Program-made: the position numbers and the translations under genes | Notes under the pieces: model-generated | What the model was told of the DNA's origin: nothing | Database searches by the model: none | The model's input: the letters and a program-made list of their open reading frames with translations, nothing else | Origin: JAADHG01 sp964418645 | Lineage (GTDB): Bacteria > Bacteroidota > Bacteroidia > Flavobacteriales > Flavobacteriaceae | DNA: 16,883 bases | Assembly (NCBI GenBank): GCA_964418645.1 | Contig: CAYQME010000052.1 | Span: 1-16,883, forward strand | Reading direction: 5' to 3' | Part shown: one piece after another, positions 1 to 7,285 of the stretch | How the letters are laid out: every line of letters starts with the position of its first letter | Position numbering within the stretch: position 1 is the first letter of the stretch

Positions 1-593
1 ATAAGTGCTTGTAATTCTGGATTGGTATTGTTTAAATACGCAGGATCAGTAAAATTTGTCGGGCCAACAATACTGCAAACCATTTTAACATTGTTATTAG
101 TATCAGAAGCATAACTCCATAATAAAGATAAATGTGCACCTGCACTAGTGCCTATAAATCCAAAATCATCATCAATAACATAATTATTTTTATTGGCTTT
201 TAAATGGTATATAACTTCGGTAATATCATCCGTTTGCATAGGATAAGGGTTATTATTTTCGTCTGCCAAACGGTAATTCATATTCACAACAGCAATATTA
301 CTAAAGCTTTGAAAAATTAAATCTTTAAAACCAATCATATCGCTTTTATCTCCAGCAGACCAGCCTCCGCCATGTACAAGAATGATAACTTTTGTATCTA
401 TAGTTCTGTTGGGAGGAAGGTAGATGTCAAACGTTTGGTCACTATCATTACCGTAGGAGACATCTAAATTTTCAAGATATTCAAGGGGATTTGTTCCTTC
501 AATATTTTGGTTATCTTCTAAATTATTAGTTGTGCATGATAAAACAAAAAATAAAATAAGAATATTAAAGATAAATGGTTTTAGATTTGGCAT
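1..593 (-). CDS. Lipoprotein alpha/beta-hydrolase (esterase/lipase-like), partial at left edge
   Basis: Reading frame from an ATG at 593 running off the left edge with no stop; 197 complete codons are visible. Residues 1-20 form a lipoprotein signal: a hydrophobic stretch ending in VLSC, with Cys20 as the likely lipidated residue. The catalytic fold follows. HGGGW (74-78) is the oxyanion-hole motif of the hormone-sensitive lipase/acetyl-esterase-like hydrolases, and GTSAG (148-152) is the nucleophile elbow with Ser150. The acid and His of the triad would lie beyond the edge. The family hydrolyses carboxyl esters; this one would act on a membrane surface, probably in the periplasm. It is divergent from the yciO-like gene, separated by 48 bp. 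The substrate cannot be inferred. Confident on fold, low on specific activity. Confidence 0.85.
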   Translation of the reverse strand, partial: MPNLKPFIFNILILFFVLSCTTNNLEDNQNIEGTNPLEYLENLDVSYGNDSDQTFDIYLPPNRTIDTKVIILVHGGGWSAGDKSDMIGFKDLIFQSFSNIAVVNMNYRLADENNNPYPMQTDDITEVIYHLKANKNNYVIDDDFGFIGTSAGAHLSLLWSYASDTNNNVKMVCSIVGPTNFTDPAYLNNTNPELQAL

Positions 594-641
594 AATAAAA
601 TTATTAGTTTCTTTGTATAACGTTTTGGTAAGATAACTATT

Positions 642-1262
642 ATGGCTGAATTTATAAAATTATATAAAGAGAATCCAAACCCAAGAGAAATAGAAAGAGT
701 TATTAGAGTTTTAAAAAATGGAGGCTTAATAATTTACCCTACTGATACAGTATATGGTTTAGGTTGCGACATTACTAATAATAAAGCTTTAGAACGAATT
801 GCAAAGATAAAAGGTGTAAAGATTGAGAAAGCAAATTTATCGTTTATCTGTCATGATTTAAGTAATTTAAGCGATTATGTAAAACAAATTGACACATCAA
901 CATTCAAGGTTTTAAAGCGCGCACTTCCGGGGCCTTATACATTTATTCTTCCAGGTGCAAAGACCTTACCTAATGTTTTTAAAAAGAAAAAAACGGTAGG
1001 TATTCGTGTGCCAAATAATAATATTGCTTTAGAAATCGTGAAGCAATTAGGAAACCCTATTATTTCAACCTCAATTCGTGATGAAGATGAAATTTTAGAG
1101 TACACTACAGATCCAGAACTCATACTTGAAAAATGGAATAATTTAGTGGATTTGGTTATTGATGGTGGTTATGGTGATAATGAAGCATCAACAGTTATTG
1201 ATTTTTCTGGAGATGAGCCGGAAATTATAAGAGAAGGCAAGGGGAGTTTGGAAATATTTTAG
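642..1262 (+). CDS. yciO: YrdC/Sua5-family protein of the YciO branch (annotated elsewhere as threonylcarbamoyl-AMP synthase)
   Basis: A 206-residue single-domain protein, the same length as E. coli YciO. PTDTVYGLGC (33-42) is the nucleotide-binding signature of the YrdC family, and LPGPYTFIL (95-103), TVGIRVP (118-124) and STVID (183-187) continue it. Details favour YciO over TsaC. The segment after the first helix reads FICHDLSNLS (68-77), close to the E. coli YciO pattern. The STSAN segment of TsaC reads STSIR (142-146), so the Asn of the SxN motif is absent. TsaC makes threonylcarbamoyl-AMP for tRNA t6A; YciO is a paralogue whose role is less clear and which is reported to be a poor substitute. 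The gene is monocistronic, convergent with the OmpA gene, and ends before a shared hairpin terminator. It could still supply t6A if no other TsaC exists in the genome. Confidence 0.85.
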   Translation: MAEFIKLYKENPNPREIERVIRVLKNGGLIIYPTDTVYGLGCDITNNKALERIAKIKGVKIEKANLSFICHDLSNLSDYVKQIDTSTFKVLKRALPGPYTFILPGAKTLPNVFKKKKTVGIRVPNNNIALEIVKQLGNPIISTSIRDEDEILEYTTDPELILEKWNNLVDLVIDGGYGDNEASTVIDFSGDEPEIIREGKGSLEIF

Positions 1263-1263
1263 A

Positions 1264-1300
1264 ATAAAAAAAAGCCCAACTGAAAGGTTGAGCTTGGTTT
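1264..1300. terminator. Bidirectional intrinsic terminator between convergent genes
   Basis: The arms AAGCCCAAC (1272-1280) and GTTGAGCTT (1287-1295) form a 9-bp stem with one mismatch around the 6-nt loop TGAAAG. On the + strand GGTTTT follows; on the - strand the stem is followed by a run of eight T residues. It lies between the stop codons of the yciO-like gene (1262) and the OmpA gene (1316), so it can terminate both transcripts. The T-tract is much stronger for the OmpA side. Confidence 0.8.
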
Positions 1301-1315
1301 TAAAACATAGAGGGA

Positions 1316-2173
1316 TTAATTCCCAGTAGATAGATTTTTCATTTCTTTTTCAACCATATCATAAAATTGATCAATTTTTGGCATAATAACAATGCGTGTG
1401 CGTCTATTTTTTGCTCTGTTTTCAGCTGTATCATTATCAACTAACGGAACATAAAAACTTCTTCCAGCAGCAATAAGACGATGTGGATTTACATCTAACT
1501 CTTCCAGAATTCTAACAATTGCTGTAGAGCGTTTTACACTAAGATCCCAGTTGTCTAATAAAACACCTTTTTGATATGATTTATTATCAGTATGTCCTTC
1601 TACCATACATTCAAAATCTGGTTTCCCGTTCACTACTTTAGCAACTTTAGCTAATACATTTTTAGCTCTTGTAGTTACAATATAACTTCCACTTTTAAAC
1701 AATAATTTATCCGATAAAGAGATAAAAACAACTCCTTTTTCAACATTAATATCAATGTCAGGATCGTTTATTCCAACTTCTCTTTTTAAGCTAGTGACAA
1801 TGGCAAGTGTTACACTATCTTTTTTATTTATAGCATCCTGTAAACGAGTTATTTTAAGATCTTTTTCCTTAATACTTTCTAATGTTTTTTCTACGTTATC
1901 TGCCCCTTTAGCAGTTAGCATAGTTAAATCTTTATTGCTTTGAATTAGATTGTCGTTAGATTTACGGAGATCTGAAATTCGTTCTTCAAGAGATTTAGCA
2001 CGTGCAGCAGCAGCAGCTTCATCGGATAAGCATGCATTTAGTTTAACAGTTGCAGTATTTAACAAATCTTGGGTTTCTTTTTGTTTGGCTTCAAGTGCAG
2101 CAAACTCCTTATTTGATACACATGAGCTTACTAACAACATTGTAGTTAAGCTTAACATTAAAATTTTATTCAT
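1316..2173 (-). CDS. OmpA-family peptidoglycan-binding lipoprotein with coiled-coil stalk
   Basis: 285 residues. The first 18 form a lipoprotein signal ending LLVSSC, with lipidated Cys18. Residues about 22-115 are charged, Ala/Lys/Glu/Leu-rich heptad-like sequence, predicted as a coiled-coil spacer. The C-terminal OmpA domain spans about 138-268, with VEGHTDN, NWDLSVKRS and the family's AENRAKNRRTRIVI tail, which carries the Asp and Arg that bind meso-diaminopimelate in this domain. The likely role is to tether the outer membrane to peptidoglycan. The same layout is often labelled OmpA/MotB-like in Flavobacteriia, but there is no transmembrane stator segment and no motA neighbour, so a motor role is unlikely. 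It is a single gene with its own terminator. Confidence 0.9.
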   Translation of the reverse strand: MNKILMLSLTTMLLVSSCVSNKEFAALEAKQKETQDLLNTATVKLNACLSDEAAAAARAKSLEERISDLRKSNDNLIQSNKDLTMLTAKGADNVEKTLESIKEKDLKITRLQDAINKKDSVTLAIVTSLKREVGINDPDIDINVEKGVVFISLSDKLLFKSGSYIVTTRAKNVLAKVAKVVNGKPDFECMVEGHTDNKSYQKGVLLDNWDLSVKRSTAIVRILEELDVNPHRLIAAGRSFYVPLVDNDTAENRAKNRRTRIVIMPKIDQFYDMVEKEMKNLSTGN

Positions 2174-2269
2174 GATGTTTTATTAATTAATTTATATTTG
2201 ACGAACGCGATAAAAATATATAAAAAAGACTGATTTTTGCTAGTATTAACAAAACTTTTACTAACGAAC

Positions 2270-3259
2270 TTATAAACCATTAAAATATTTTTTATTTGCT
2301 AGGAAATACGACCAAACAATACTTGTTTTTGTATAATATTTTGATCTTTGATTGAGCACTTTACGTTCTTTAAGAAGTGTTGGCAAATGTTTGTAAAAGG
2401 AAAAATGAGCCTTTATTATAGCTAATGTGTGAATTGCTTTAAATTCAGTGATAAATTTTACACCAGCAATTCCGTCTAACAAGAGTCTAATGAAAACTAG
2501 AAAAAAGATATTACCATGTGCATTTTTAACGAGGGTAAATAGGCTATTTCTAAAGTTAAAAAAAGTTTTTTTAGGATTGACATTGCTAAGTGTTGCACCA
2601 CCAACGTGATAAATTGTTGAGGTTCCTACATAAATAACATTAAAACCTAAATTTCGTGCACGCCAACACAAATCAATTTCTTCCATATGTGCAAAAAAAG
2701 ATTCATCAAAGCCTTTTAAGGTCTTAAAAGCGTCTTTTCTAATAAACAAACATGCCCCCGATGCCCAGGATATCTTACTTGAATTATTGTATTGTCCAAT
2801 ATCTTTTTCAACAGTATTAAAAATACGTCCTCTGCAATAAGGATACCCAAACTTATCAATAAAACCACCTGAAGCTCCAGCATATTCAAAATAGTTTCTA
2901 CAATTATAATCTAATAATTTTGGCTGAATAATAGCAGTATTAGTATCGTTTTTAAAAGCCTTTATAATTGGAAAAATCCATGTTTCTGTAACTTCTACAT
3001 CGTTATTTAATAAACAAAATATGTCAGCATCAATATTTTTTAAGGCATCATTATAACCTTTGGCGTATCCACCATTTTCTGTATTCTGAATAATCTTTAT
3101 TTGCGTAAAGTTTTGTTTTACATAAACTACTGAATCATCAGTTGAAGCGTTATCTGCGACATAAATATCAGCTTCTTCTGAGTATTTTACTACTGATGGT
3201 AAGAATTGCTCTAACAATGCTTTTCCATTCCAATTTAATATGACGATGGCTATTTTCAC
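2270..3259 (-). CDS. Family 2 glycosyltransferase (rhamnosyltransferase-like)
   Basis: 329 residues, GT-A fold, family GT2. VILNWNG (6-12) opens the nucleotide-binding fold, VADNASTDDS (34-43) contacts the UDP or TDP sugar, and NNDVEV (85-90) supplies the metal-binding DxD-like motif. SGACLFIRK (167-175) and HMEEIDLCWRAR (191-202) hold the acceptor side and the likely catalytic acid. The hydrophobic segment near 250-270 suggests membrane association, as expected for an enzyme building surface polysaccharide or lipid-linked sugars. The start is GTG (3257-3259), overlapping the stop of the upstream nuclease-like gene by 4 bases (GTGA), which implies translational coupling. There is no polysaccharide cluster around it, so donor and acceptor cannot be named. 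Confidence 0.9.
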   Translation of the reverse strand: MKIAIVILNWNGKALLEQFLPSVVKYSEEADIYVADNASTDDSVVYVKQNFTQIKIIQNTENGGYAKGYNDALKNIDADIFCLLNNDVEVTETWIFPIIKAFKNDTNTAIIQPKLLDYNCRNYFEYAGASGGFIDKFGYPYCRGRIFNTVEKDIGQYNNSSKISWASGACLFIRKDAFKTLKGFDESFFAHMEEIDLCWRARNLGFNVIYVGTSTIYHVGGATLSNVNPKKTFFNFRNSLFTLVKNAHGNIFFLVFIRLLLDGIAGVKFITEFKAIHTLAIIKAHFSFYKHLPTLLKERKVLNQRSKYYTKTSIVWSYFLANKKYFNGL

Positions 3260-3702
3260 AATTTATAATCTGGAATATCCTCTAGAAACTGATACCGTTG
3301 GTCTTTCAAATCCATAGTACAATAATAATGATTTAATCCGTTGGTTACCATTAAATAGGCAGCATTTAGCGCCAAATTATAACGTGCAACTTGATCGAAC
3401 GTATTTTGGTTAATGGTAATTTTTGGTGCTTTGCATTCTACAATAAGAAGCATACTCCCATCAGGATTGAAAATCACAATATCATAACGTTTTTTTAAAC
3501 CGTTAATTTTTATTTCTTTTTCAACATTAATTAATGATTTAGGATAATTCTTTTCTGTAATCAAGTATTGCACACAATGTTGACGCACCCATTCTTCAGG
3601 TTGTAAAGCCACAAATTTTTTGCGTATTTCATCAAAAATAAAAGGTTTATTTTCTTTATTTTTGAATCGAAACGAAAACTTTGGAAAATTAAGTGCTTGC
3701 AT
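3256..3702 (-). CDS. Stand-alone HsdR N-terminal-domain-like PD-(D/E)XK protein
   Basis: 148 residues from ATG 3702. The N-terminal part (FRFKNKENKPFIFDEIRKKF, then EEWVRQH) matches a conserved small family of Bacteroidota annotated as a type I restriction HsdR N-terminal domain. The nuclease core is visible: Asp74 (RYDIVIF), Glu89 and Lys91 (VECKAP), then a QVARY motif (104-108) of the QxxxY type seen in HsdR and RecB-like nucleases. No helicase, methylase or specificity subunit accompanies it, so it is not a type I system. A longer frame starts with TTG at 3738, but a promoter -7 box overlaps that stretch, so ATG 3702 is preferred. The gene is divergent from holA and coupled to the GT2 gene. 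A DNA repair or replication-linked nuclease role is an inference from the holA neighbour only. Confidence 0.8.
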   Translation of the reverse strand: MQALNFPKFSFRFKNKENKPFIFDEIRKKFVALQPEEWVRQHCVQYLITEKNYPKSLINVEKEIKINGLKKRYDIVIFNPDGSMLLIVECKAPKITINQNTFDQVARYNLALNAAYLMVTNGLNHYYCTMDLKDQRYQFLEDIPDYKL

Positions 3703-3722
3703 GAATTTAAATTCAGATTTTC

Positions 3723-3753
3723 CAAAGTTAAACCACAATACTCAAATACCAAA
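3723..3753 (-). promoter_or_regulatory. Bacteroidota-type promoter of the HsdR-N-like gene
   Basis: Read on the - strand: TTTG (3753-3750), 19-nt spacer, then TAACTTTG (3730-3723), a full match to the TAnnTTTG -7 element of the Bacteroidota primary sigma factor. Transcription would begin near 3716-3718, about 15 nt upstream of ATG 3702 and downstream of the alternative TTG at 3738. This decides the start choice for the gene. Confidence 0.65.
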
Positions 3754-3807
3754 TCACAACGCGTAAAATTGGAATTTGATGTTTGTAATTTGTTAATTTA
3801 TTAGGTT

Positions 3808-4812
3808 TTGGAAAAAGCTAAACAACTAGTAACTGATATAAAGAGCGGAAATATAAAACCTATTTACTTTTTAATGGGTGAAGAGCCTTATTATATTGAT
3901 AAGATTTCCGATTTTATTGAAAACAATGTTCTTGCCGAGGACGAAAAAGGCTTTAACCAAATGGTTTTGTATGGTCGAGATGTGACCATTGATGATATTA
4001 TTGTTAACGCCAAACGCTATCCGATGATGGCTGAGCGACAAGTGGTAATTGTAAAAGAAGCGCAAGACTTATCGCGAACTATAGAAAAACTAGTTCCTTA
4101 TGCCGAAAATCCACAGCCTACAACTGTTTTAGTGCTTAACTATAAATATAAAAAACTGGACAAACGTAAGGCTCTATATAAAATATTGAAAAAAATAGGT
4201 GTGGTATACGAAAGTAAAAAGCTGTACGAAAACCAAGTAGCCGATTGGATAAGACGTGTATTATCTCCAAAGGAGTATAGCATTTCTCCTAAAGCAGCCC
4301 AAATGCTTGTAGAATTTTTGGGTACAGATTTAAGCCGAATAAATAATGAACTAGATAAACTGCAACTTATTATCTCTAAAGGCAGCCAGATTACTCCAGA
4401 ACTTATTGAAGAAAACATAGGCATTTCTAAAGATTACAACAACTTTGAATTACGCAAAGCCATAGGAGAAAAAAATGCTGTAAAGGCTTACCAAATTGTT
4501 AATTATTTTGCCGATAACCCTCGCGATAATCCTATGATAGTAACCGTTGCATTATTATTTAACTTTTTCTCACAATTGCTCCATTTACATGGCTTGAATG
4601 ATAAATCACCAAGAGCTGTAGCTTCATCATTAAGAATCAATCCTTATTTTGTAAGTGAATATACTACAGCCGCAAAACACTACCCAATGAAAAAAGTGAG
4701 CAGCATAATCTCTACCTTGCGTGAGTTTGATATAAAAAGTAAAGGTGTTGGTGCGAATGCTGTACCACAAGGCGATTTGCTAAAGGAGTTGATGGTTAGG
4801 ATTTTGGATTAG
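3808..4812 (+). CDS. holA: DNA polymerase III subunit delta
   Basis: 334 residues, the usual length for the delta subunit, which opens the beta sliding clamp within the clamp-loader complex. The N-terminal segment NIKPIYFLMGEEPYYIDKI (about 15-33) is the degenerate P-loop region of HolA, and TTVLVLNYKYKKLDKRKALYK (about 105-125) follows. The middle domain holds FLGTDLSRINNELDKL (about 170-185) and the C-terminal collar domain runs from about 210 to the end. The start is TTG at 3808: an in-frame TAG at 3802-3804 leaves no upstream ATG, the next ATG (Met24) would remove the conserved fold start, and family members begin at this point. It is divergent from the nuclease-like gene and single in its own direction. 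Confidence 0.95.
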   Translation: MEKAKQLVTDIKSGNIKPIYFLMGEEPYYIDKISDFIENNVLAEDEKGFNQMVLYGRDVTIDDIIVNAKRYPMMAERQVVIVKEAQDLSRTIEKLVPYAENPQPTTVLVLNYKYKKLDKRKALYKILKKIGVVYESKKLYENQVADWIRRVLSPKEYSISPKAAQMLVEFLGTDLSRINNELDKLQLIISKGSQITPELIEENIGISKDYNNFELRKAIGEKNAVKAYQIVNYFADNPRDNPMIVTVALLFNFFSQLLHLHGLNDKSPRAVASSLRINPYFVSEYTTAAKHYPMKKVSSIISTLREFDIKSKGVGANAVPQGDLLKELMVRILD

Positions 4813-4843
4813 GCAATAATGATATCTTAATTTTGATTATTGC
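4813..4843. repeat. Inverted repeat between holA and the convergent membrane gene, possible weak terminator
   Basis: Perfect 8-bp arms GCAATAAT (4813-4820) and ATTATTGC (4836-4843) around a 15-nt loop, straddling the gap between the holA stop and the stop of the minus-strand gene. The right arm overlaps the last codons of that gene. The + strand continues T-rich but without a clean T-run, so terminator function is uncertain. Confidence 0.35.
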
Positions 4844-5166
4844 TAGGTTTAGTATTTTTATTTAGAACTTCAAACTCGTCAACCTTATTCCAAATAAATA
4901 TCAAACTTGAGATAGAGCTAAAAAGTATCAATATCCAAGTCCATTCAGATTTTTTTAATTTTTCTAAATTTTTAAAAGACCAAAGTGTTTTTATCAAAAA
5001 CACCAATTGAATTATTGTCAAACCTTGAATAGTGAAAACTTGAAAAATAATACTCTTTCATTGTTGGAGCTAACCAAAGAAATTCTGTAGGAAACCAAAG
5101 TGTCAGCGTATAGCTTAATACTATAAGTGATGGAATTGAAAGTAATATTTTAGTTGATTTTCTCAT
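4827..5166 (-). pseudogene. Small integral membrane protein, frameshifted (about 112 residues if intact)
   Basis: Two overlapping minus-strand frames together make one plausible protein. The first (5166 down to 4972) starts with ATG overlapping the DoxX stop by 4 bases (ATGA) and gives a hydrophobic segment near residues 6-24, then FPTEFLWLAPTMKEYYFSSF. It then becomes polar and ends in a few residues. The second frame (ending 4827) carries the missing continuation: GLTIIQLVFLIKTLWSF, a basic loop, then WTWILILFSSISSLIFIW and a polar tail. Removing one base around 5031-5037, beside a TTTT run at the C at 5034, joins SSF directly to TIQGLTIIQ in one frame. The 340-nt span is one base over a multiple of three. 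Function unknown; it is probably a three-helix inner-membrane protein linked to the DoxX operon. A sequencing error is as likely as a true mutation. Confidence 0.7.
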
Positions 5167-5537
5167 GGTTTATCCACCGAATACTTCCCAGGACCAGCCA
5201 AATAAATAGCAACAAAACCAATAAGGAATAATAAGGCTTTTTCCTTAGTACCAATAGGGTCGCTTAAATGTACTACAAACGCAGCAACTGTCATCATTAT
5301 AATGGTTGGGATGGTAGCGAGTTTGGTTTTATAACCAATAATTATAAATAGAGGACTAATAACTTCAGCAATTAATACCAAGATTAAAGATAATGTTGCA
5401 CCTAATCCAATAGGGTCTGGAAATTCTATAGTATCAGCAAATAGTTTTCCAATTTTTGGAATGCCATGGGTTAGTAATAAGCCTGAAAAGCCAATACGTA
5501 AAATAATTAATGCGAGGTCAGTAAAATTTCGTTTCAT
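5163..5537 (-). CDS. DoxX family membrane protein
   Basis: 124 residues with four predicted membrane helices at about 8-24, 46-68, 73-90 and 99-115. Family landmarks are LILRIGFSGLLLTHGIPKI at the first helix, with the conserved HG, and the C-terminal AGPGKYSVD. DoxX-like proteins sit in the inner membrane and have been linked to quinone or thiosulfate redox chemistry and to stress responses, but the biochemical role of this branch is not settled. The gene begins 9 nt after the LytTR regulator stop and overlaps the next gene by 4 bases, so it is cotranscribed with the sensor pair. It may be a target or partner of that signalling system; this is inference from position only. Confidence 0.88.
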   Translation of the reverse strand: MKRNFTDLALIILRIGFSGLLLTHGIPKIGKLFADTIEFPDPIGLGATLSLILVLIAEVISPLFIIIGYKTKLATIPTIIMMTVAAFVVHLSDPIGTKEKALLFLIGFVAIYLAGPGKYSVDKP

Positions 5538-5546
5538 AGTTAATAA

Positions 5547-6239
5547 TTATAGGGTTTTATTAAACGTTTTTAAAAAGGCTGCTTTATAGGTTTGCCCTAT
5601 TGGAACAATCTTTTCGCCAATCGTAATTTGATTTCCTGCTAAACTATTCATTTTTTTTAAATTTATAGCATACGATTTATGTGTGCGCACAAATTGTTTT
5701 GGGAGTAGTTTTAAAATATTGGTAAATGTACTATTGGTCATAATATAAGTATGCTCTAAATGTACTTTTACATAATCGCCAAAAGCTTCGGCAAAAAAGA
5801 TATCGTTTGGTGCAATTTTATGTAATACTTTGTTTGATTTAATTAAAATAAAATCATCTTCAGGAGTTTGGTTTTCTTGTGATTGTTTATCTAAAACCTT
5901 GTTTACTGCTTTGAAAAAGCGTTCGAACGAAAATGGTTTAAGTAAATAATCTATAGCATTTACTTCAAAACCTTCTAAGGCATATTCAGAATAGGCTGTG
6001 GTAAAAATAACATCGGGAGGATTTTGTAAAGATTTGTAAAAATTGAGACCGGAAATTTTAGGCATATTGATATCTAAAAACAAAAGGTTTATGTTGTTGC
6101 TTTTATTGAGGACTTCAGTTGCTTCAAGAGCATTATTGCAAATACATATTAGTTTCAAAAAATGAACATCGGCAATAAACGCCTTAAGTACAGTTTGTGA
6201 AGACGGTTCGTCATCAATAATGATACAGTTAATTTTCAT
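5547..6239 (-). CDS. LytTR-type response regulator
   Basis: 230 residues. The receiver domain (1-118) has the acidic pair Asp9/Asp10, phosphoacceptor Asp56 in LFLDINMP, Thr80/Thr81 and Lys101 in LLKPF, so it is complete. The output is a LytTR DNA-binding domain (about 130-228) with FFAEAFGDYVKVH, FVRTHKSYAIN and the usual C-terminal IPIG-like turn (VPIGQTYK). It would bind paired sites in promoters after phosphorylation by the sensor kinase encoded 5 nt upstream. The paired arrangement (LytS-type kinase then LytTR regulator) is very common in Bacteroidota. Its regulon is unknown; autoregulation of this operon or control of DoxX is plausible but not shown. Confidence 0.95.
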   Translation of the reverse strand: MKINCIIIDDEPSSQTVLKAFIADVHFLKLICICNNALEATEVLNKSNNINLLFLDINMPKISGLNFYKSLQNPPDVIFTTAYSEYALEGFEVNAIDYLLKPFSFERFFKAVNKVLDKQSQENQTPEDDFILIKSNKVLHKIAPNDIFFAEAFGDYVKVHLEHTYIMTNSTFTNILKLLPKQFVRTHKSYAINLKKMNSLAGNQITIGEKIVPIGQTYKAAFLKTFNKTL

Positions 6240-6244
6240 TTCTG

Positions 6245-7285
6245 CTATTTACTAATTTTTAATTGTACCCAAAATATACCATTAGTATTAGTTATGATAA
6301 ATTGATGTGTATTAGGATATACAATGTCGAGATTTTTCTTGACATTTTCAAGTCCGACACCTGAGTTTTCGTTTGAGGTCTCAGAAAAAGTTGAATCACT
6401 CTGGTTTTCTATTTCAAAAATGAAATAATTTCCTTTTTGAGTTATTTGTATTTTAATACTTGAAGATTCTACTCCATGTTTAAAACTATTTTCAACCAAA
6501 GGTAGTAACAACATAGGATACAACATAAAGTTTTCGTTTTCTATATCTAGATGTAAGTCTATTTGGTTGAATCCATGCACTCGAAATTTTTGAAAAGCAA
6601 TATAATTTTTCAGTAATTTGATTTCGTCTTTTATCGCAACTTGTTCGGTACTAGAATCGTAAATAATATATCTTAAAATATCTGATAATTGTACAATAGC
6701 ATCTTTTACACCTTCTTTTTTTTCGATAGTTAGCGCATAAATGACATTGAGTGAATTAAATAAAAAATGCGGATTAATTTGCGATCGTAAAGACGATAAT
6801 TGCAGTTGAATTTGTTCATTTTGTAATTTTAAGTTCCGATTTTCATTGCTGTTAAAATGAAACCAATCTTCCGATAATTTCAAGAGTGTTGTAGCGATTA
6901 AGAAAATAATAAAAATGGTGATTACTTCAGTATTTGAATGGTATGAAATAAAAAAGTAATCGGGAAAAAGTACATTTAATATGGGATCGAAAAACCAAAC
7001 ATTCAATTGCGTAAATAGTACGAGATTTATTATAAATGCAATGATGAACAACCAATAACGTTCTTTTTTTAACAAGTAAGGAATTAAAACGTACAAATTG
7101 ATTATAACAGGAATAGCAATGCTTGTTAAAAAGCTAAATGTATAGATATAGTCAATTTTTATAGGTGCTTTGCCTTTAGAAAAAATGAATAATAAAACAG
7201 TAAACGAAAACAGCCACAATACACTATTAAATAATAATGGATTGTGGTTGTTTAACTTTTTTAAATACGGGTTAAGGTTTAGCAT
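6245..7285 (-). CDS. LytS/YehU-like sensor histidine kinase (His_kinase family)
   Basis: 346 residues. The N-terminal part has four hydrophobic segments (about 21-36, 49-72, 77-98 and 119-136) with no recognised ligand domain, so it senses through or within the membrane. A short coiled-coil (about 150-168) leads to the phosphorylation motif SQINPHFLFNSLN (168-180) with His173. The ATPase half has LPLVENSFKHG (261-271, N box) and GVGLENVKKNL (309-319, G box). All key residues are present, so an active kinase is expected. The start overlaps the upstream lipoprotein gene by 14 bases and the stop is 5 nt before the regulator. The overlap ties expression of the lipoprotein and the kinase together. 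Confidence 0.95.
   Translation of the reverse strand: MLNLNPYLKKLNNHNPLLFNSVLWLFSFTVLLFIFSKGKAPIKIDYIYTFSFLTSIAIPVIINLYVLIPYLLKKERYWLFIIAFIINLVLFTQLNVWFFDPILNVLFPDYFFISYHSNTEVITIFIIFLIATTLLKLSEDWFHFNSNENRNLKLQNEQIQLQLSSLRSQINPHFLFNSLNVIYALTIEKKEGVKDAIVQLSDILRYIIYDSSTEQVAIKDEIKLLKNYIAFQKFRVHGFNQIDLHLDIENENFMLYPMLLLPLVENSFKHGVESSSIKIQITQKGNYFIFEIENQSDSTFSETSNENSGVGLENVKKNLDIVYPNTHQFIITNTNGIFWVQLKISK

Noticed and set aside
600..641. Promoter for the yciO-like gene in the 48-bp divergent gap
   Set aside because: No TAnnTTTG with a correctly spaced TTG could be found; only partial matches.
1316..2173. MotB flagellar stator
   Set aside because: The protein is a lipoprotein with a coiled coil, not a transmembrane stator, and no motA or flagellar gene is nearby.
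3256..3702. A type I restriction-modification system
   Set aside because: Only an HsdR-N-like fragment exists; there is no helicase, HsdM or HsdS nearby, and the neighbours are housekeeping genes.
3703..3738. Longer N-terminus for the HsdR-N-like gene starting at TTG 3738
   Set aside because: A full-match TAnnTTTG promoter element (3723-3730) lies inside this stretch, and family members begin at the MQxLNFP-like segment that starts with ATG 3702.
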